Assembly: GCA_005883085.1 (NCBI GenBank)
Contig: VBAY01000047.1
Coordinates: 1-40,588 of the forward strand
DNA: 40,588 nt
Direction: 5' to 3'
DNA from: Candidatus Bathyarchaeota archaeon
GTDB taxonomy: Archaea; Thermoproteota; Bathyarchaeia; 40CM-2-53-6
Part shown: piece by piece, positions 9,631-19,693 of the stretch
How positions within the stretch are numbered: position 1 is the first letter of the stretch
How the letters are laid out: each line of letters starts with the position of its first letter
Program-made: the position numbers and the translations under genes
The notes under the pieces: generated by a model
Seen by the model: only the letters and a program-made list of their open reading frames with translations
Databases searched by the model: none
What the model was told of the DNA's origin: nothing

Positions 9631-9699
9631 CCAACGAGCTACCACAGGGCTTATTTCGAATCTGGATCCTCAAAACGGCATAGCGCCTCGACAATACGG

Positions 9700-9816
9700 G
9701 CGGGGGTACCATAGCCAGGTCAAATGGGCAGTGGACCTGGATGAGAGCGGGTCCGCCTATGGCTTAGGACCCTGTGGCGAAGGCCTTCGTGGGTTCGAAT
9801 CCCACCCCCCGCACCA
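9700..9816 (+). tRNA. tRNA-Leu(TAG) with a 29-nt intron at position 29/30 (intron 9732-9760); encoded CCA
   Basis: Acceptor GCGGGGG/CCCCCGC; D arm CCA..TGG. After splicing, anticodon arm CAGGG-CTTAGGA-CCCTG is perfectly paired. Long variable arm; T arm GTGGGTTCGAATCCCAC. Bulge-helix-bulge: core GGGC/GCCT, bulges AG|T and AT|G, intron helix GGACC/GGTCC. Confidence 0.9.
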
Positions 9817-10117
9817 GATTCAAAGTTTCTTTCTGATTACAAAGAGGATGTTTCATCAATCGGGTCTGACATGAATTTACGCGAGGGTTGCAATAGAAGA
9901 CAGGCTTCTCAAACTGACTGCCAATTCAAAAGGATTCATTGAATATTCACATAACTTACAAGAGACGATTATTCAACCGACCGCGTGAAATACGACCGGG
10001 CGCCAGGTCTTTGCGGAAGCCAGCAGATCGCACTATCGGCAATCCAGAGAGCGGCGGCCGCCGAAGAGCATTTCTATAACGGGCTACGCCCTGCTACTAT
10101 CAGAGCGGCCTCTCGTA

Positions 10118-11041
10118 ATGCAGCAACGAAAAATCTTCTTCCTCGTCCTTTTGTTACTAACCCTTTTCCCGGTCACCGTTGTTGCCGAGTCAAGGGCAGC
10201 TCCCGTAGACGTGACTGTGACCGCGACGGGGGCAACCTTGAACATGCACCTCTTGCTAATGGAGAATCTCACTTCGCTGCCAAAAATCAGCTTGTACCTG
10301 GGATCCACAAATTCTACAACCATCGCCGGACCAATCGCTAAGGGTATTCAGAAACTACTGCCAGATGCAAGGGTCACGAGCATTGAGCTGCACGCTAAAA
10401 CCCTGAACGCCACCGGAAGATGGGTCCTCCAAGAAAACTACACCATTCAGATCTCAGGCTCAAACGGAGGAACTGGAAGTTTCGTCAGATCAGACCTCAG
10501 TTATCTATCCATGAATGTCAACGACTCGATTAACATCGCTGGGGCAGAGCTGAACACCGTTGGCGCTGAATACCTCCTCGCGCCTCTTAACGCACAGGAC
10601 CCTTCGCAGACTCGGTATTTTATCGACAATACTGAAACCCTCAACACGGTTATCCCCGCTCTGACAACGAAAGTGTTTGCTCTGCTCGACTTTAGCTGGG
10701 TTCCACAAGTTGCCGCCTGGGATCGCCAGAATGATGTTCTCAAACAGACGACAAAATGGACAATAACCCCATCAAGTCCACGATACAACCTTACACTCGG
10801 TAAACGATCTCCGGAGGGTATCTTAAGGGGAGCCCTAGTAGCAGTTTATGATCCGTCCCTAGAGCTTACAGTCAGCCACAACGCATGGGCTCAGGGAACA
10901 CAGATCGTCTTTAGCCTTCCGAACCCCTTTGACGTGTGGATGCCAGGCATCATAGCAATTCCAATCGTAGTGTGGGCTGTCAGCTTCACCTTGGAGAGGA
11001 ACTTCACAGGACGCGCCCCTTCCAAGAGGAAAAAACGATAG
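10118..11041 (+). CDS. Secreted/membrane-anchored protein of unknown function
   Basis: 307 aa; N-terminal signal-like helix, extracellular beta-like body, C-terminal TM (IIAIPIVVWAVSFTL) then basic tail RAPSKRKKR. Confidence 0.75.
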   Translation: MQQRKIFFLVLLLLTLFPVTVVAESRAAPVDVTVTATGATLNMHLLLMENLTSLPKISLYLGSTNSTTIAGPIAKGIQKLLPDARVTSIELHAKTLNATGRWVLQENYTIQISGSNGGTGSFVRSDLSYLSMNVNDSINIAGAELNTVGAEYLLAPLNAQDPSQTRYFIDNTETLNTVIPALTTKVFALLDFSWVPQVAAWDRQNDVLKQTTKWTITPSSPRYNLTLGKRSPEGILRGALVAVYDPSLELTVSHNAWAQGTQIVFSLPNPFDVWMPGIIAIPIVVWAVSFTLERNFTGRAPSKRKKR

Positions 11042-11249
11042 ACGCCACACCATAGCCTATCTTTCCATGATCCCACGGCTCCGACGCGCAGCTCCCAGTT
11101 AGTAGTAGGAAAAAGGGCCTTGGTTATTGTCAGCCCAGCTCAGGCTCGCATCCATCTTAGATCTAACGGGTGTCGTCTGAGTATTCGGACATCAGAGGAC
11201 TCGATAGCGATTGGAAAGTACGCAGACTCTGGGTTTGAAGGGTTAACGT

Positions 11250-12290
11250 TCAGGTGTAGAGGTGACAGGCCACGAAGTGGTCCTTTTCGAGTTCGACTAG
11301 AGCAGGCTCCTCTTTCACGCATCTCTCGTGGGCGTAGGGACATCTAGTGTGGAACCTACAGCCTGTTGGAGGGTCAATTGGACTAGGAATTTCGCCACTG
11401 ATAACGTCGGTTGCGCGCTTGGATTCAGGGTCGGGAAGAGGTACAGCATCGATCAAGGCTTGTGTATACGGGTGAAGAGGTCGGTCAACAACCTCGGCAG
11501 CTGAGCTCATTTCCATCATCTTGCCGAGATATAGGACGGCAATGCGATCCGAGATGTGCTTCGCCAGGGCAATGTCGTGGGTGATGAAGAGAATCGAAGC
11601 CGAAGTTTTTCTTACGAGCTCGGCCATGAGCATGATGATTTCAGCCCTGATGGATACATCGAGCATGGAAACGGGCTCGTCCGCGACGACGAAGCTTGGG
11701 TTGAGAATGAAGGCTCTGGCCACCGCCACCCTCTGTCGCTGACCGCCGCTCAGTTCGTGAGGGAAGCGGTACATGAACTCCTCAGGTGGGACGAGTTGCA
11801 CTTCAACAAGCATCTTTTTCACCCACTCCTCCAGTTCGGCTTCTCCCTTGGCCATATGTTGGACTCTTAGCGGCTCGGCGATAATCTCTTTGATGATCAT
11901 TCGGGGGTTCAAGGACTCAAAAGGGTCCTGGAAGACGATCTGCATCTCACGTCGAAGTGGCTTGAGCTCTTTGTCTCCGAGTTGAGTAATGTCCCTACCC
12001 TGGAATAATATGCTACCACTGGACGGGCGCACGAGGCGAAGAACTACTTTGCCTAAGGTTGTCTTTCCGCTTCCGCTCTCTCCCGCCAGAGCCAAGATTT
12101 CGCCTTTCTTGAGAGTGAAGCTTACCCCGTCTACCGCCTTCACGTTTAGTTCACCTCTCGAAAGTAGGGTCTCAAAGAAACCTCTACGGAGCGGGTACCA
12201 CTTTCTCAGATTCTCCACGCGGAGAATCTCTTCAAGCCCGGCACCTTCAGGAACTGGCGGGCTTTCCTGACCAGCGGTTTGCGATTCCAT
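11250..12290 (-). CDS. Peptide/oligosaccharide ABC transporter ATP-binding protein (OppF/DppF-like)
   Basis: 346 aa; Walker A GESGSGKTT, signature LSGGQRQRVAVARA, Opp/Dpp C-terminal Cys motif CRFHTRCPYAHERC. Confidence 0.95.
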   Translation of the reverse strand: MESQTAGQESPPVPEGAGLEEILRVENLRKWYPLRRGFFETLLSRGELNVKAVDGVSFTLKKGEILALAGESGSGKTTLGKVVLRLVRPSSGSILFQGRDITQLGDKELKPLRREMQIVFQDPFESLNPRMIIKEIIAEPLRVQHMAKGEAELEEWVKKMLVEVQLVPPEEFMYRFPHELSGGQRQRVAVARAFILNPSFVVADEPVSMLDVSIRAEIIMLMAELVRKTSASILFITHDIALAKHISDRIAVLYLGKMMEMSSAAEVVDRPLHPYTQALIDAVPLPDPESKRATDVISGEIPSPIDPPTGCRFHTRCPYAHERCVKEEPALVELEKDHFVACHLYT

Positions 12291-12303
12291 CTTGAACCTC
12301 TCT

Positions 12304-13260
12304 TTAATATAGATGGCATGCGGCCCGGTGCAGTTTCTCTCCGTGCTCGAGGAGAAGAGGTTCTTCTATCTTGCATACGTCCATGATATAGGGGCATCTA
12401 GGATGAAATCTGCAAGCAGAGGGGGGATTGAGCAGATCGGGAGGCTGACCGGGTATTGAGGTAAGACGGACCTTCGGCCCCTTGATGCTCGGAAAGGCCT
12501 TGATCAGACCCTGAGTGTATGGATGAAGAGGATTCTTGAAGACAGAAACTGCGTCTCCGTATTCCACTATTTTTCCGGCATACATTATCGCAACCTTCTC
12601 ACACGTCTCTGCGATTATTGATAGGTCGTGACTGATGAGAATCATCGACAGCCCGAGCTTGTCCTTGAGCTCTTTCAGGAGTTTCAGGGTTTGGGCAGCC
12701 ACTATGACGTCGAGTGCTGTTCCCGGCTCGTCGCCTATGAGCAGGGTAGGATTCACCGCCAGAGCCATTGCGATCAGGGCTCGTTGTCTCATTCCTCCGC
12801 TATACTCATGTGGGTAGTTATCGGCACGCGACGGCTCGATCCCCACAGTCTCCAATAATTTCGCAACCCGATCCTTGACATCTGAACCAGAAACATCTTT
12901 CTCGTGTGTCTTGATTGCCTCAGCGATCTGTTCGCCCACCTTGATGACGGGGTTGAGGGCGTTCATAGCTCCTTGGAAGACTATTGAAATCCCCTTCCAG
13001 CGTATCTTTCTCATCTCCTCCTCTGAAAGAGGTACAAGATCTCGCCCTTCGAAGAGGATCTTGCCCTTTCGAATCACGCCTCCTTGAGGCAGGATCTTGA
13101 GAAGCGATAGAGCCACGGTACTTTTGCCGCAACCCGATTCCCCGGCAATGCCCAGGGCCTCACCCTCAGCGACGTCGAAGCTGACGTTCTCGGCGGCCTT
13201 GACCCAGCCCCGCATTGTGCGGTAGTGAGTGGTAAGGCCTTGAACTTGCAGAACTGGCAT
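12304..13260 (-). CDS. Peptide/oligosaccharide ABC transporter ATP-binding protein (OppD/DppD-like)
   Basis: 318 aa; GESGCGKST, YSGGMRQRALIAMAL, CRFHPRCPYIMDVC. Confidence 0.95.
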   Translation of the reverse strand: MPVLQVQGLTTHYRTMRGWVKAAENVSFDVAEGEALGIAGESGCGKSTVALSLLKILPQGGVIRKGKILFEGRDLVPLSEEEMRKIRWKGISIVFQGAMNALNPVIKVGEQIAEAIKTHEKDVSGSDVKDRVAKLLETVGIEPSRADNYPHEYSGGMRQRALIAMALAVNPTLLIGDEPGTALDVIVAAQTLKLLKELKDKLGLSMILISHDLSIIAETCEKVAIMYAGKIVEYGDAVSVFKNPLHPYTQGLIKAFPSIKGPKVRLTSIPGQPPDLLNPPSACRFHPRCPYIMDVCKIEEPLLLEHGEKLHRAACHLY

Positions 13261-13327
13261 ATATCGCGAGGCACTTAATTCTCGATGCTCACCCCGTGAA
13301 ATAAGCTTTGGGGCTTTGCGACTTCAT

Positions 13328-13930
13328 CTAAGCAAGTTGGACCGCTTGTTCCGAGTCGTAAAGAACAAACCCTGTCACTGGATCGAGAAAGGTTGACACG
13401 TCTACCGTGAGAGAACAATGGGCAATCAACGGATAGTTTGTTGCGTTGAAATCGGCTAATTGAGCGGCTTGTTCGGGCGGGGGGATTACCAGCACATCAC
13501 CGCTCATCTGCGAGTGTGGAGGTAGAGGTTTGTTGATAGACTGGGAGCCTGTGAGGGGATAGATTGTGAAAAGCGTTGTATTGGAGGATGACACTGAAGA
13601 TGAAAAATGGATCTTGAGGTCAAACAGCTTCACCGTAAAGCCCGAGTAGTCAGTTGGATTGTCCACGATGATATGTGAAACAATCGACGTCTGGTTTGAC
13701 ACTGCATCGCGCCGATAGACGACGCTTGAGATTTGTTGGTCGATACTGCCGAGAGACGGATAGTAATTCAAATAGTTCGCAGATGCAACAGAAATATAGA
13801 CGACCGAGACCATGCTGAGAATTGTGAATACTAAGACCAAGACTCGTCTGAAACTCCAACGAGGCCTCGCGATAGGTATCCTGAGCCCCGCTTTCTGAGG
13901 AGAAATAGAATTGGTGAAGTGTACAGCCAT
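13328..13930 (-). CDS. Membrane-anchored extracytoplasmic protein of unknown function
   Basis: Start probably at Met75 of the supplied 274-aa ORF (MAVHFTNSISPQ..); one N-terminal TM (VLVLVFTILSMVSVVYISVA) then a beta-rich ectodomain. Confidence 0.65.
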   Translation of the reverse strand: MAVHFTNSISPQKAGLRIPIARPRWSFRRVLVLVFTILSMVSVVYISVASANYLNYYPSLGSIDQQISSVVYRRDAVSNQTSIVSHIIVDNPTDYSGFTVKLFDLKIHFSSSVSSSNTTLFTIYPLTGSQSINKPLPPHSQMSGDVLVIPPPEQAAQLADFNATNYPLIAHCSLTVDVSTFLDPVTGFVLYDSEQAVQLA

Positions 13931-14378
13931 ACGACTTGGAGGACTTAGGACAGCACTTGGAACCGTGCTAGTGACACTAGGCTGGGCAACTTCTCTCGCC
14001 GCCATCACCTTGGTAGGCGTATTCAATGGGTTGCTACTCCCAAGGGAATTGGGGGGCCTTCTCCCGGAAGTATTAGGAGGCAGCCAATGGGCGCGATGGA
14101 TCCTATACTTAGCAATGCTCGGGACATCTATCCTCGCCGCGTTACTCATCAATAACCCCGGGATTGCATTTGGATCGTACTTTGTGTCCTACTGTGTTGC
14201 CGGAGCAATTACGTACTTGGTACTCATCCTTCCAGAACTCCTAGGCGCTTACGGTAGTCCCGGGGTTCTAGTGGAGGCGTCGATCAGATTCACTTTCGTA
14301 GCTCTCTTTCCGTTTCCCCTAATTGCGGGTCTTGTGGGGACGATCTTGGGGTCGGCACTCGGAGAGATGCACGGATAG
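13911..14378 (+). CDS. Small polytopic membrane protein of unknown function
   Basis: 155 aa with about four hydrophobic helices; divergent from 13328..13930. Confidence 0.6.
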   Translation: MVKCTAIRLGGLRTALGTVLVTLGWATSLAAITLVGVFNGLLLPRELGGLLPEVLGGSQWARWILYLAMLGTSILAALLINNPGIAFGSYFVSYCVAGAITYLVLILPELLGAYGSPGVLVEASIRFTFVALFPFPLIAGLVGTILGSALGEMHG

Positions 14379-14386
14379 TGCACTGA

Positions 14387-15889
14387 CTAGCGCCGGCTTC
14401 GAAGCTTCGGATTGAAAATCTCGTCGAGAGCGTAGCCGATCAGAATGAACGAAAGGGAGATGGCTGCTATGAGGATTCCCGGGGGAATGACCCACCACCA
14501 TGGTGGAGGGTTCAAGCTGAGAGCCCCGGAATGGTTCACGTCCTGGAAAATGTGTCCCCACGAGACTATCGATGCGTCCGAGAGTCCCAGAAAGGCCAAA
14601 GCGGCTTCTGACAAGATCGCGGCCGGAACAGACAAGGCGAGGTTGACGTATGTCAGGGAGACGATGTTTGGAAAGATGTGGCGCGACATTATTCGTAAGG
14701 GTCCGGCTCCTGCGGCTTTCGCAGCTTCAATATACGGTCGTTCTCTTAGGGTCAGTACCTGAGAGCGAATGACCCTAGCGAACCCCATCCATCCGAGAAA
14801 GCCTATGATGATTATCACGTTCCAAATGTTAGTTCCGAGGACCTCGACCAGAACTATCAGAAGGGGGAGCGATGGAATGACGAGCATCATGTCAGTGAAA
14901 CGCATCAAGACCTCATCCACGAACCTTCCGAGAAACCCTGCCATCAGACCTATCAAGAGACCTAGACTGATTCCGATCCCAGCAGCCAGGAGGCCCACCA
15001 GTAGCGAGATCCGAGACCCGTAAATGTTCTTGGACAGGAGATCGTTTCCTGCGTTGTCAGTACCAAGCAAGCCGAACGCTGTTCCATAGAGCTTTAGTTG
15101 CAAACTGTCGATGTTGACTTTCGCAGGCCCGTTGAAGGTCAATTCAATTCCATAGGAGTAGGACTGGATGCTGGAGAAAATAATGGTTGCCGGGTCGAAA
15201 CGCGAATTTTGCGTACCGAGGATCGTCTTTACGGGGACATTATTCCAAGAATCTGCGGTGGAATCCAGCGCGGTTGCACCACCCTGAGGAAGCCACTGTC
15301 CGTTGAACGTCATGTCCTGATCTATCAGATTGAATACCTGATCGCCTATCCTATCGATGAAAACCCTTACGTGAACTGGGCTGGCCTGAGATGCTCCTGA
15401 GATGAGCACTGCGAAGCTTGCGATGAACTTCTTAGGAGGACCATGGTAGGGGAACTGGAAGCTCTGGCTCAGTTTCACGGTTCCCGGAGACGCTCCAGAA
15501 TAAGCTAACTGAATACTTCCTTGAGAGGGTATGGATGAAAACACACCTGGCGCGTAAGACATTTGCACATTGCTAATTGTTGAGCTAGACGCGGTAAAAG
15601 CCCACGCTTGAACGGAAGCTGGCGAGCTGAGCAGTGGATCATTCACCACGACTACATTCTTGCTGAGGTAGTAGCCATCTGGAAAGTTCATGACCCACTC
15701 AGGTTGAGCTAGTGACCCGGAAACTATGTCGGACGTGCTATAAGGAGACAGCAGAGGTGCGGCGAGAGCCGTGGAAGAAAAAAGAATGAGTAGAATCATC
15801 CCTATGAGGGCCATCCTGTTTCTCACCAGAAGTCTGAGGAGGCCCCCCGCCCGTTTGAGCTGAAAGCGCGTCCCCGCCTTCGTAACCAT
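14387..15889 (-). CDS. ABC transporter permease (DppC/OppC-like) with large extracytoplasmic insertion
   Basis: 500 aa; EAA-type loop EAAKAAGAGPLRIMSRHIFPNI; ~200 aa of beta-like sequence between TM1 and the next TM. Confidence 0.92.
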   Translation of the reverse strand: MVTKAGTRFQLKRAGGLLRLLVRNRMALIGMILLILFSSTALAAPLLSPYSTSDIVSGSLAQPEWVMNFPDGYYLSKNVVVVNDPLLSSPASVQAWAFTASSSTISNVQMSYAPGVFSSIPSQGSIQLAYSGASPGTVKLSQSFQFPYHGPPKKFIASFAVLISGASQASPVHVRVFIDRIGDQVFNLIDQDMTFNGQWLPQGGATALDSTADSWNNVPVKTILGTQNSRFDPATIIFSSIQSYSYGIELTFNGPAKVNIDSLQLKLYGTAFGLLGTDNAGNDLLSKNIYGSRISLLVGLLAAGIGISLGLLIGLMAGFLGRFVDEVLMRFTDMMLVIPSLPLLIVLVEVLGTNIWNVIIIIGFLGWMGFARVIRSQVLTLRERPYIEAAKAAGAGPLRIMSRHIFPNIVSLTYVNLALSVPAAILSEAALAFLGLSDASIVSWGHIFQDVNHSGALSLNPPPWWWVIPPGILIAAISLSFILIGYALDEIFNPKLRSRR

Positions 15890-15917
15890 ATGTTAACCCG
15901 TCCCTTCTCGAAGGGCT

Positions 15918-16711
15918 CTACTCGTACCTGACACGAGGGTCCACAATACCATAGAGAATGTCAGAGACCAAGTTGGCCGCTATGACGCACAGAGCAATTA
16001 TGTAGAACATGGCTTGCATCACCGGAAAATCCTTGTACAGTACCGCAGTGTACAACCACAATCCCAGTCCATCCCAGTTGAAGACTGTCTCGGTGATAAT
16101 TGCTCCTCCGAGTATGGATCCGAAAGAAAGAGCGCTGGCCGTGATCAGAGGGAGAGAGGCATTCTTGAAAGCGCCCAGAGACTAGGAGTAACGCTACCAG
16201 GAGGAAACCAGTGAAACGTCAGAGCAAATGCAAAGATCAAGAGTATGCCCATGAAGAAAGTAGGAAGCGAGAACGTGGTGAGAGACCCTGTGACCATGAG
16301 ATTATCCAACGAGCTGCCACGTCTTCGAGAAACGACGATACCTAGTAGCGTTCCAATGACAATGGAAAGCACGGTTGAGGTTCCCAGCAATAGCAATGTG
16401 TTGAACAACCGGCCCGAAGAAACTATTAGCTCGCTTACCGGGAGGTTATCCTTATACGAATATCCAAACTGGAAAGTTAGCAAGTTCCGAACGTACGTCA
16501 CAAACCTCGTCCAAGGATCACCGGTTAGCCCGTACAAGGCGATCTGCTGATTACGTTGCTCCGTTGACAATCTTGGATTTGCAAGAACGGTATACAAGCT
16601 TCCTTGATACCCAGGCATGGCTTCGAAAATTACGAAGTTCAAGACAATCACAAAGAACACAAGGACGACTGTGTACACGATTCTCTTGGCCAGAAACCCA
16701 CGTAAAGTCAA
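15918..16711 (-). pseudogene. ABC transporter permease (DppB/OppB-like), frameshifted with internal deletion
   Basis: 188-aa ORF (MTLRGFLAKRIVYTVVLVFFVIVLNFVIFEAMPG..GSVTPSLWALS) changes frame near 16170-16190 into a second frame reading AFKNASLPLITASALSFGSILGGAIITETVFNWDGLGLWLYTAVL..DPRVRYE*. The usual central region and start of the EAA loop are missing. Confidence 0.85.
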
Positions 16712-16750
16712 AACCTTACAACCCGAAATGAAAATTTGTTTGGCACTTAT

Positions 16751-17296
16751 TTGAGGCTTGCCGTTGGGTTTAGCAGTCGTATCCGCCTAGCGGATAGGCT
16801 GAACCGCAGCCTGCTGTGCTAGCCGGTGTGAGAGTTGCTGAACCCTCGTGCAGTGTTGGTGGGAACGAGGCTATGCCTGTTGGTGGAGTAGTGGGCCAAG
16901 CGAACGGCTGGACCCAGTTGACGCCCACGAATCTCGACACGATGCCGATCTGTGGAACATCAACCTTTGTAGCTGCTCCGTTAACATCACCGCCTATACC
17001 CTGCTGCCAGTGACCGCAGCCCGTAGAGCCACCTGTCACCGCTTGCCCGACACACCGGGCGACAACGCTGAAGTTGATGAAGTCATGTGTGAAGTCGCCG
17101 TTGTTACCAGACCAGGCCCAGAGAGCCAGAGCACCGTTGCTGTGGAAGTACGAGTCGGTCAAAGACGAGCCCGGCGCATGACCTAGACCATACCGCGCCA
17201 GAGTGTAGCTGCCCCCAATATCAGGGTTCTGAGTTCCATCGGCCTTGGAATCGCATCCAACACCTCTAACTCCGGTGGAAGACTGGCACACCCAAG
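16751..17296. repeat. Direct repeat copy 1: 3' end of SBP gene plus flank
   Basis: Appears identical by eye to 19694-20239 (offset 2943). Confidence 0.9.
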
Positions 17297-19352
17297 GTCC
17301 CGAGCCTTTCACAATTCCGTTCAGCAGTGGATCATAGCCTGGCTGAATCTTAGCTGGGTCAGCAACATTGCAACTGTTAGGAACGTTACGAGCAGCCACA
17401 AAGCCATCCCAGATAGTGCCAGCGCAACTCGCAGACCAATATCGTCCAGGTATGACCGTTGGAGATGTAAGAGTCAACCTAGTGAACGGCCCCACAGCGT
17501 TGAGGTTGACGTCAAACTGTGTCGGACTCAACACGGTAACATCGGTCATGGGCGCTAGAACAGTACCTTGGAACGCGCCTGTATCTTTTAATGTCCGGAA
17601 GCTAAACTTGACATCCCAGCTTGTGACTTTCGTACCGTCATGCCAGAATAGATCATTTCGAAGACTGAAACGGAATGTCGAAACAGTTCCCGGAGGTGGC
17701 TGATAGGTGAGTTCCGAATTGCTCAATTGCAAACTGTTGACGGTCATCCACTCAATTAGCTGACCGTTTGACGAAGGGTTCGCAATGTTAATGCTGTCGT
17801 AGATGTTGGCGATGATGTAAAAGTCCCAGACCGTATTTGCACGGTAGGGATTGAGACTCTGGGTACTCTGTTTGAAGCCTTGCAAGATCGTGCCCGATTG
17901 TGCTGGGGTAGCCGAGTAGGCACTCAGCCAAGTGTTGAAGTTGGCTATCCCGTTACCTTGATGGTTGACGACTCTCTGCCAGTTGCTCAGATACCCGAAC
18001 TGACTCTTCGGAGTGAACAAGGGCACACTCAGTGCTTTGCTACCTGCTCTGTCTTCTGCTCTATAGCCTGCACTGGTTGACGATGGAGTAGTCGTGCCTG
18101 GACAGTTAGCGAACGTTGGAGTCACCTGACCTGGAGTAGGATCGCCAGGGGCGCTGACGCACGAAGCGAACTCCATCTGAGTAGCTAGAGAATCAAAAGT
18201 CGTATCGCAAATGTACTGATAGTTTCCGGCACCAAAGCTTGGAACAGCTAGGTTCGAACAAGGCCCGCTGGGAGGCTGGATGGAGGGAATTCCCGAAACG
18301 AATCGGCTCTGGTCTTGGAAATAGACGAAATCGAAAGGATAAGCGCCTTGGAAACCCGCGGTATACATGTTCCAGTTCTGATTTACACCCGTTGTGCTAG
18401 TAGTGAAACCGGTGAACCCAGTAATTGGACCAGAAGTCTCTGTAACATAGGGCGCGCAACCTCCGGTGAAAGCGCCTGTGAAGAGGGCACACAAAGCCTC
18501 GACGATACTCTGCCCTGCTTGGTACCGAGGCGGGTCATCTATTCTATCATACATATTCACTGTATGAGCGCTTACAGCAGCGTTGATTCCGGTAAGGATG
18601 CATGTGGTCGGGTTCTTACCTGTTGCAAGATTCGCGTGGATGAAGTGGTCTGCTGCAGCACAAAAGTCAGGTGTACCCAATCCTGGAGTCCAAGCGAAAG
18701 TCGGATGAGAAGGCCCAACTCCCGCGGTCGCAGCTGCAAGATGGTACGCTAGACCCCCAGCGGCACCAACCACACAGGCTGGACCAGACTGAGGAAACAG
18801 CGCATCCCAAGCACACGGATTAGGAGAGACAAGCCCGTCGCTAGGAGGAATACCCACGTCAAGTGGGATAGAAACACCTGCAATGTCAGCTTGAGTTGTG
18901 ACAAATGTGTTCTTGTCAATGAGATGGGCAATTCCTTGCCGAACATCGATACCGCAGGCAGAATTGGTAAAGCTGAAATCACAACCCCAGAAGTTGTTGC
19001 CATTGTGGAACTCTATCTCGTCAAAGTCATGGCTTGAAATCGGGGATGTAACAAAGAAGCCTGGATTACCGCTAAGAGAGGCTGTCAACGTGGGGGGAAG
19101 AGGCCAATCAGTCAGATCGATCGTCTTTGCCTGAATATTGTTGAACTCGGAAGCCTGGTCTGCAAAGATCACAGTTACCAGCGTGTCCATTGAAGGACCT
19201 GATGGATACCAAGGCTCGGTCGGCGCCGCGTTCGCATGCGCTAGCTGAACGGCCGGCAGGTGAAGGGTACTGGACGAGAAGGCTGAAAGCCCAGTTAGAG
19301 AGAACGCGACTGCGAAGAGCGTCAGTAGCCTAAAGGTGGACAAGCTTTTCAA
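16770..19352 (-). CDS. ABC transporter substrate-binding protein (SBP family 5), atypical domain order
   Basis: 860 aa with signal peptide. SBP_bac_5-like motifs STFRFSLRNDLFWHDGTKVTSWDVKFSFRTLKD and DVRQGIAHLIDKNTFV. Confidence 0.85.
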   Translation of the reverse strand: MKSLSTFRLLTLFAVAFSLTGLSAFSSSTLHLPAVQLAHANAAPTEPWYPSGPSMDTLVTVIFADQASEFNNIQAKTIDLTDWPLPPTLTASLSGNPGFFVTSPISSHDFDEIEFHNGNNFWGCDFSFTNSACGIDVRQGIAHLIDKNTFVTTQADIAGVSIPLDVGIPPSDGLVSPNPCAWDALFPQSGPACVVGAAGGLAYHLAAATAGVGPSHPTFAWTPGLGTPDFCAAADHFIHANLATGKNPTTCILTGINAAVSAHTVNMYDRIDDPPRYQAGQSIVEALCALFTGAFTGGCAPYVTETSGPITGFTGFTTSTTGVNQNWNMYTAGFQGAYPFDFVYFQDQSRFVSGIPSIQPPSGPCSNLAVPSFGAGNYQYICDTTFDSLATQMEFASCVSAPGDPTPGQVTPTFANCPGTTTPSSTSAGYRAEDRAGSKALSVPLFTPKSQFGYLSNWQRVVNHQGNGIANFNTWLSAYSATPAQSGTILQGFKQSTQSLNPYRANTVWDFYIIANIYDSINIANPSSNGQLIEWMTVNSLQLSNSELTYQPPPGTVSTFRFSLRNDLFWHDGTKVTSWDVKFSFRTLKDTGAFQGTVLAPMTDVTVLSPTQFDVNLNAVGPFTRLTLTSPTVIPGRYWSASCAGTIWDGFVAARNVPNSCNVADPAKIQPGYDPLLNGIVKGSGPWVCQSSTGVRGVGCDSKADGTQNPDIGGSYTLARYGLGHAPGSSLTDSYFHSNGALALWAWSGNNGDFTHDFINFSVVARCVGQAVTGGSTGCGHWQQGIGGDVNGAATKVDVPQIGIVSRFVGVNWVQPFAWPTTPPTGIASFPPTLHEGSATLTPASTAGCGSAYPLGGYDC

Positions 19353-19693
19353 GCTTATCAGCTAGCGACTCGCAACGTTTGACCGTAAAAAGCTATCTAC
19401 AATTTTCCGCCAGAAATGAATCCCCCGCATGATTGAGATATTCATGGAACGCTTCGAGATTCCATGTATGTCTCGCGGAATCGCTTCAAAATGGCAAGAA
19501 AGAAGGAGCAACCCCATCTGCGGACAAGCTATCTACTGCTCTCGGGGCAATCCTTTGATTCACATCCGCCCGGAAGTTTTGTCTGCCTGGCGTCTACCTT
19601 GAGTAAGTCGGCCGTCGGCAACATGTGAGCCTACAACGTTCGGATCATGCAAGGGCCGAGAGTTGAGTGGGTAAGAAAAATAAAAGGGGGTTT

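Noticed and set aside
9575-9874. 99-aa ORF over the tRNA pair
   Set aside because: Overlaps both structured tRNA genes; an incidental open frame.
13931-14152. N-terminal extension of the 274-aa minus-strand ORF
   Set aside because: The extension is proline/serine-rich and overlaps a convincing plus-strand membrane protein; the internal Met just before the TM helix is the better start.
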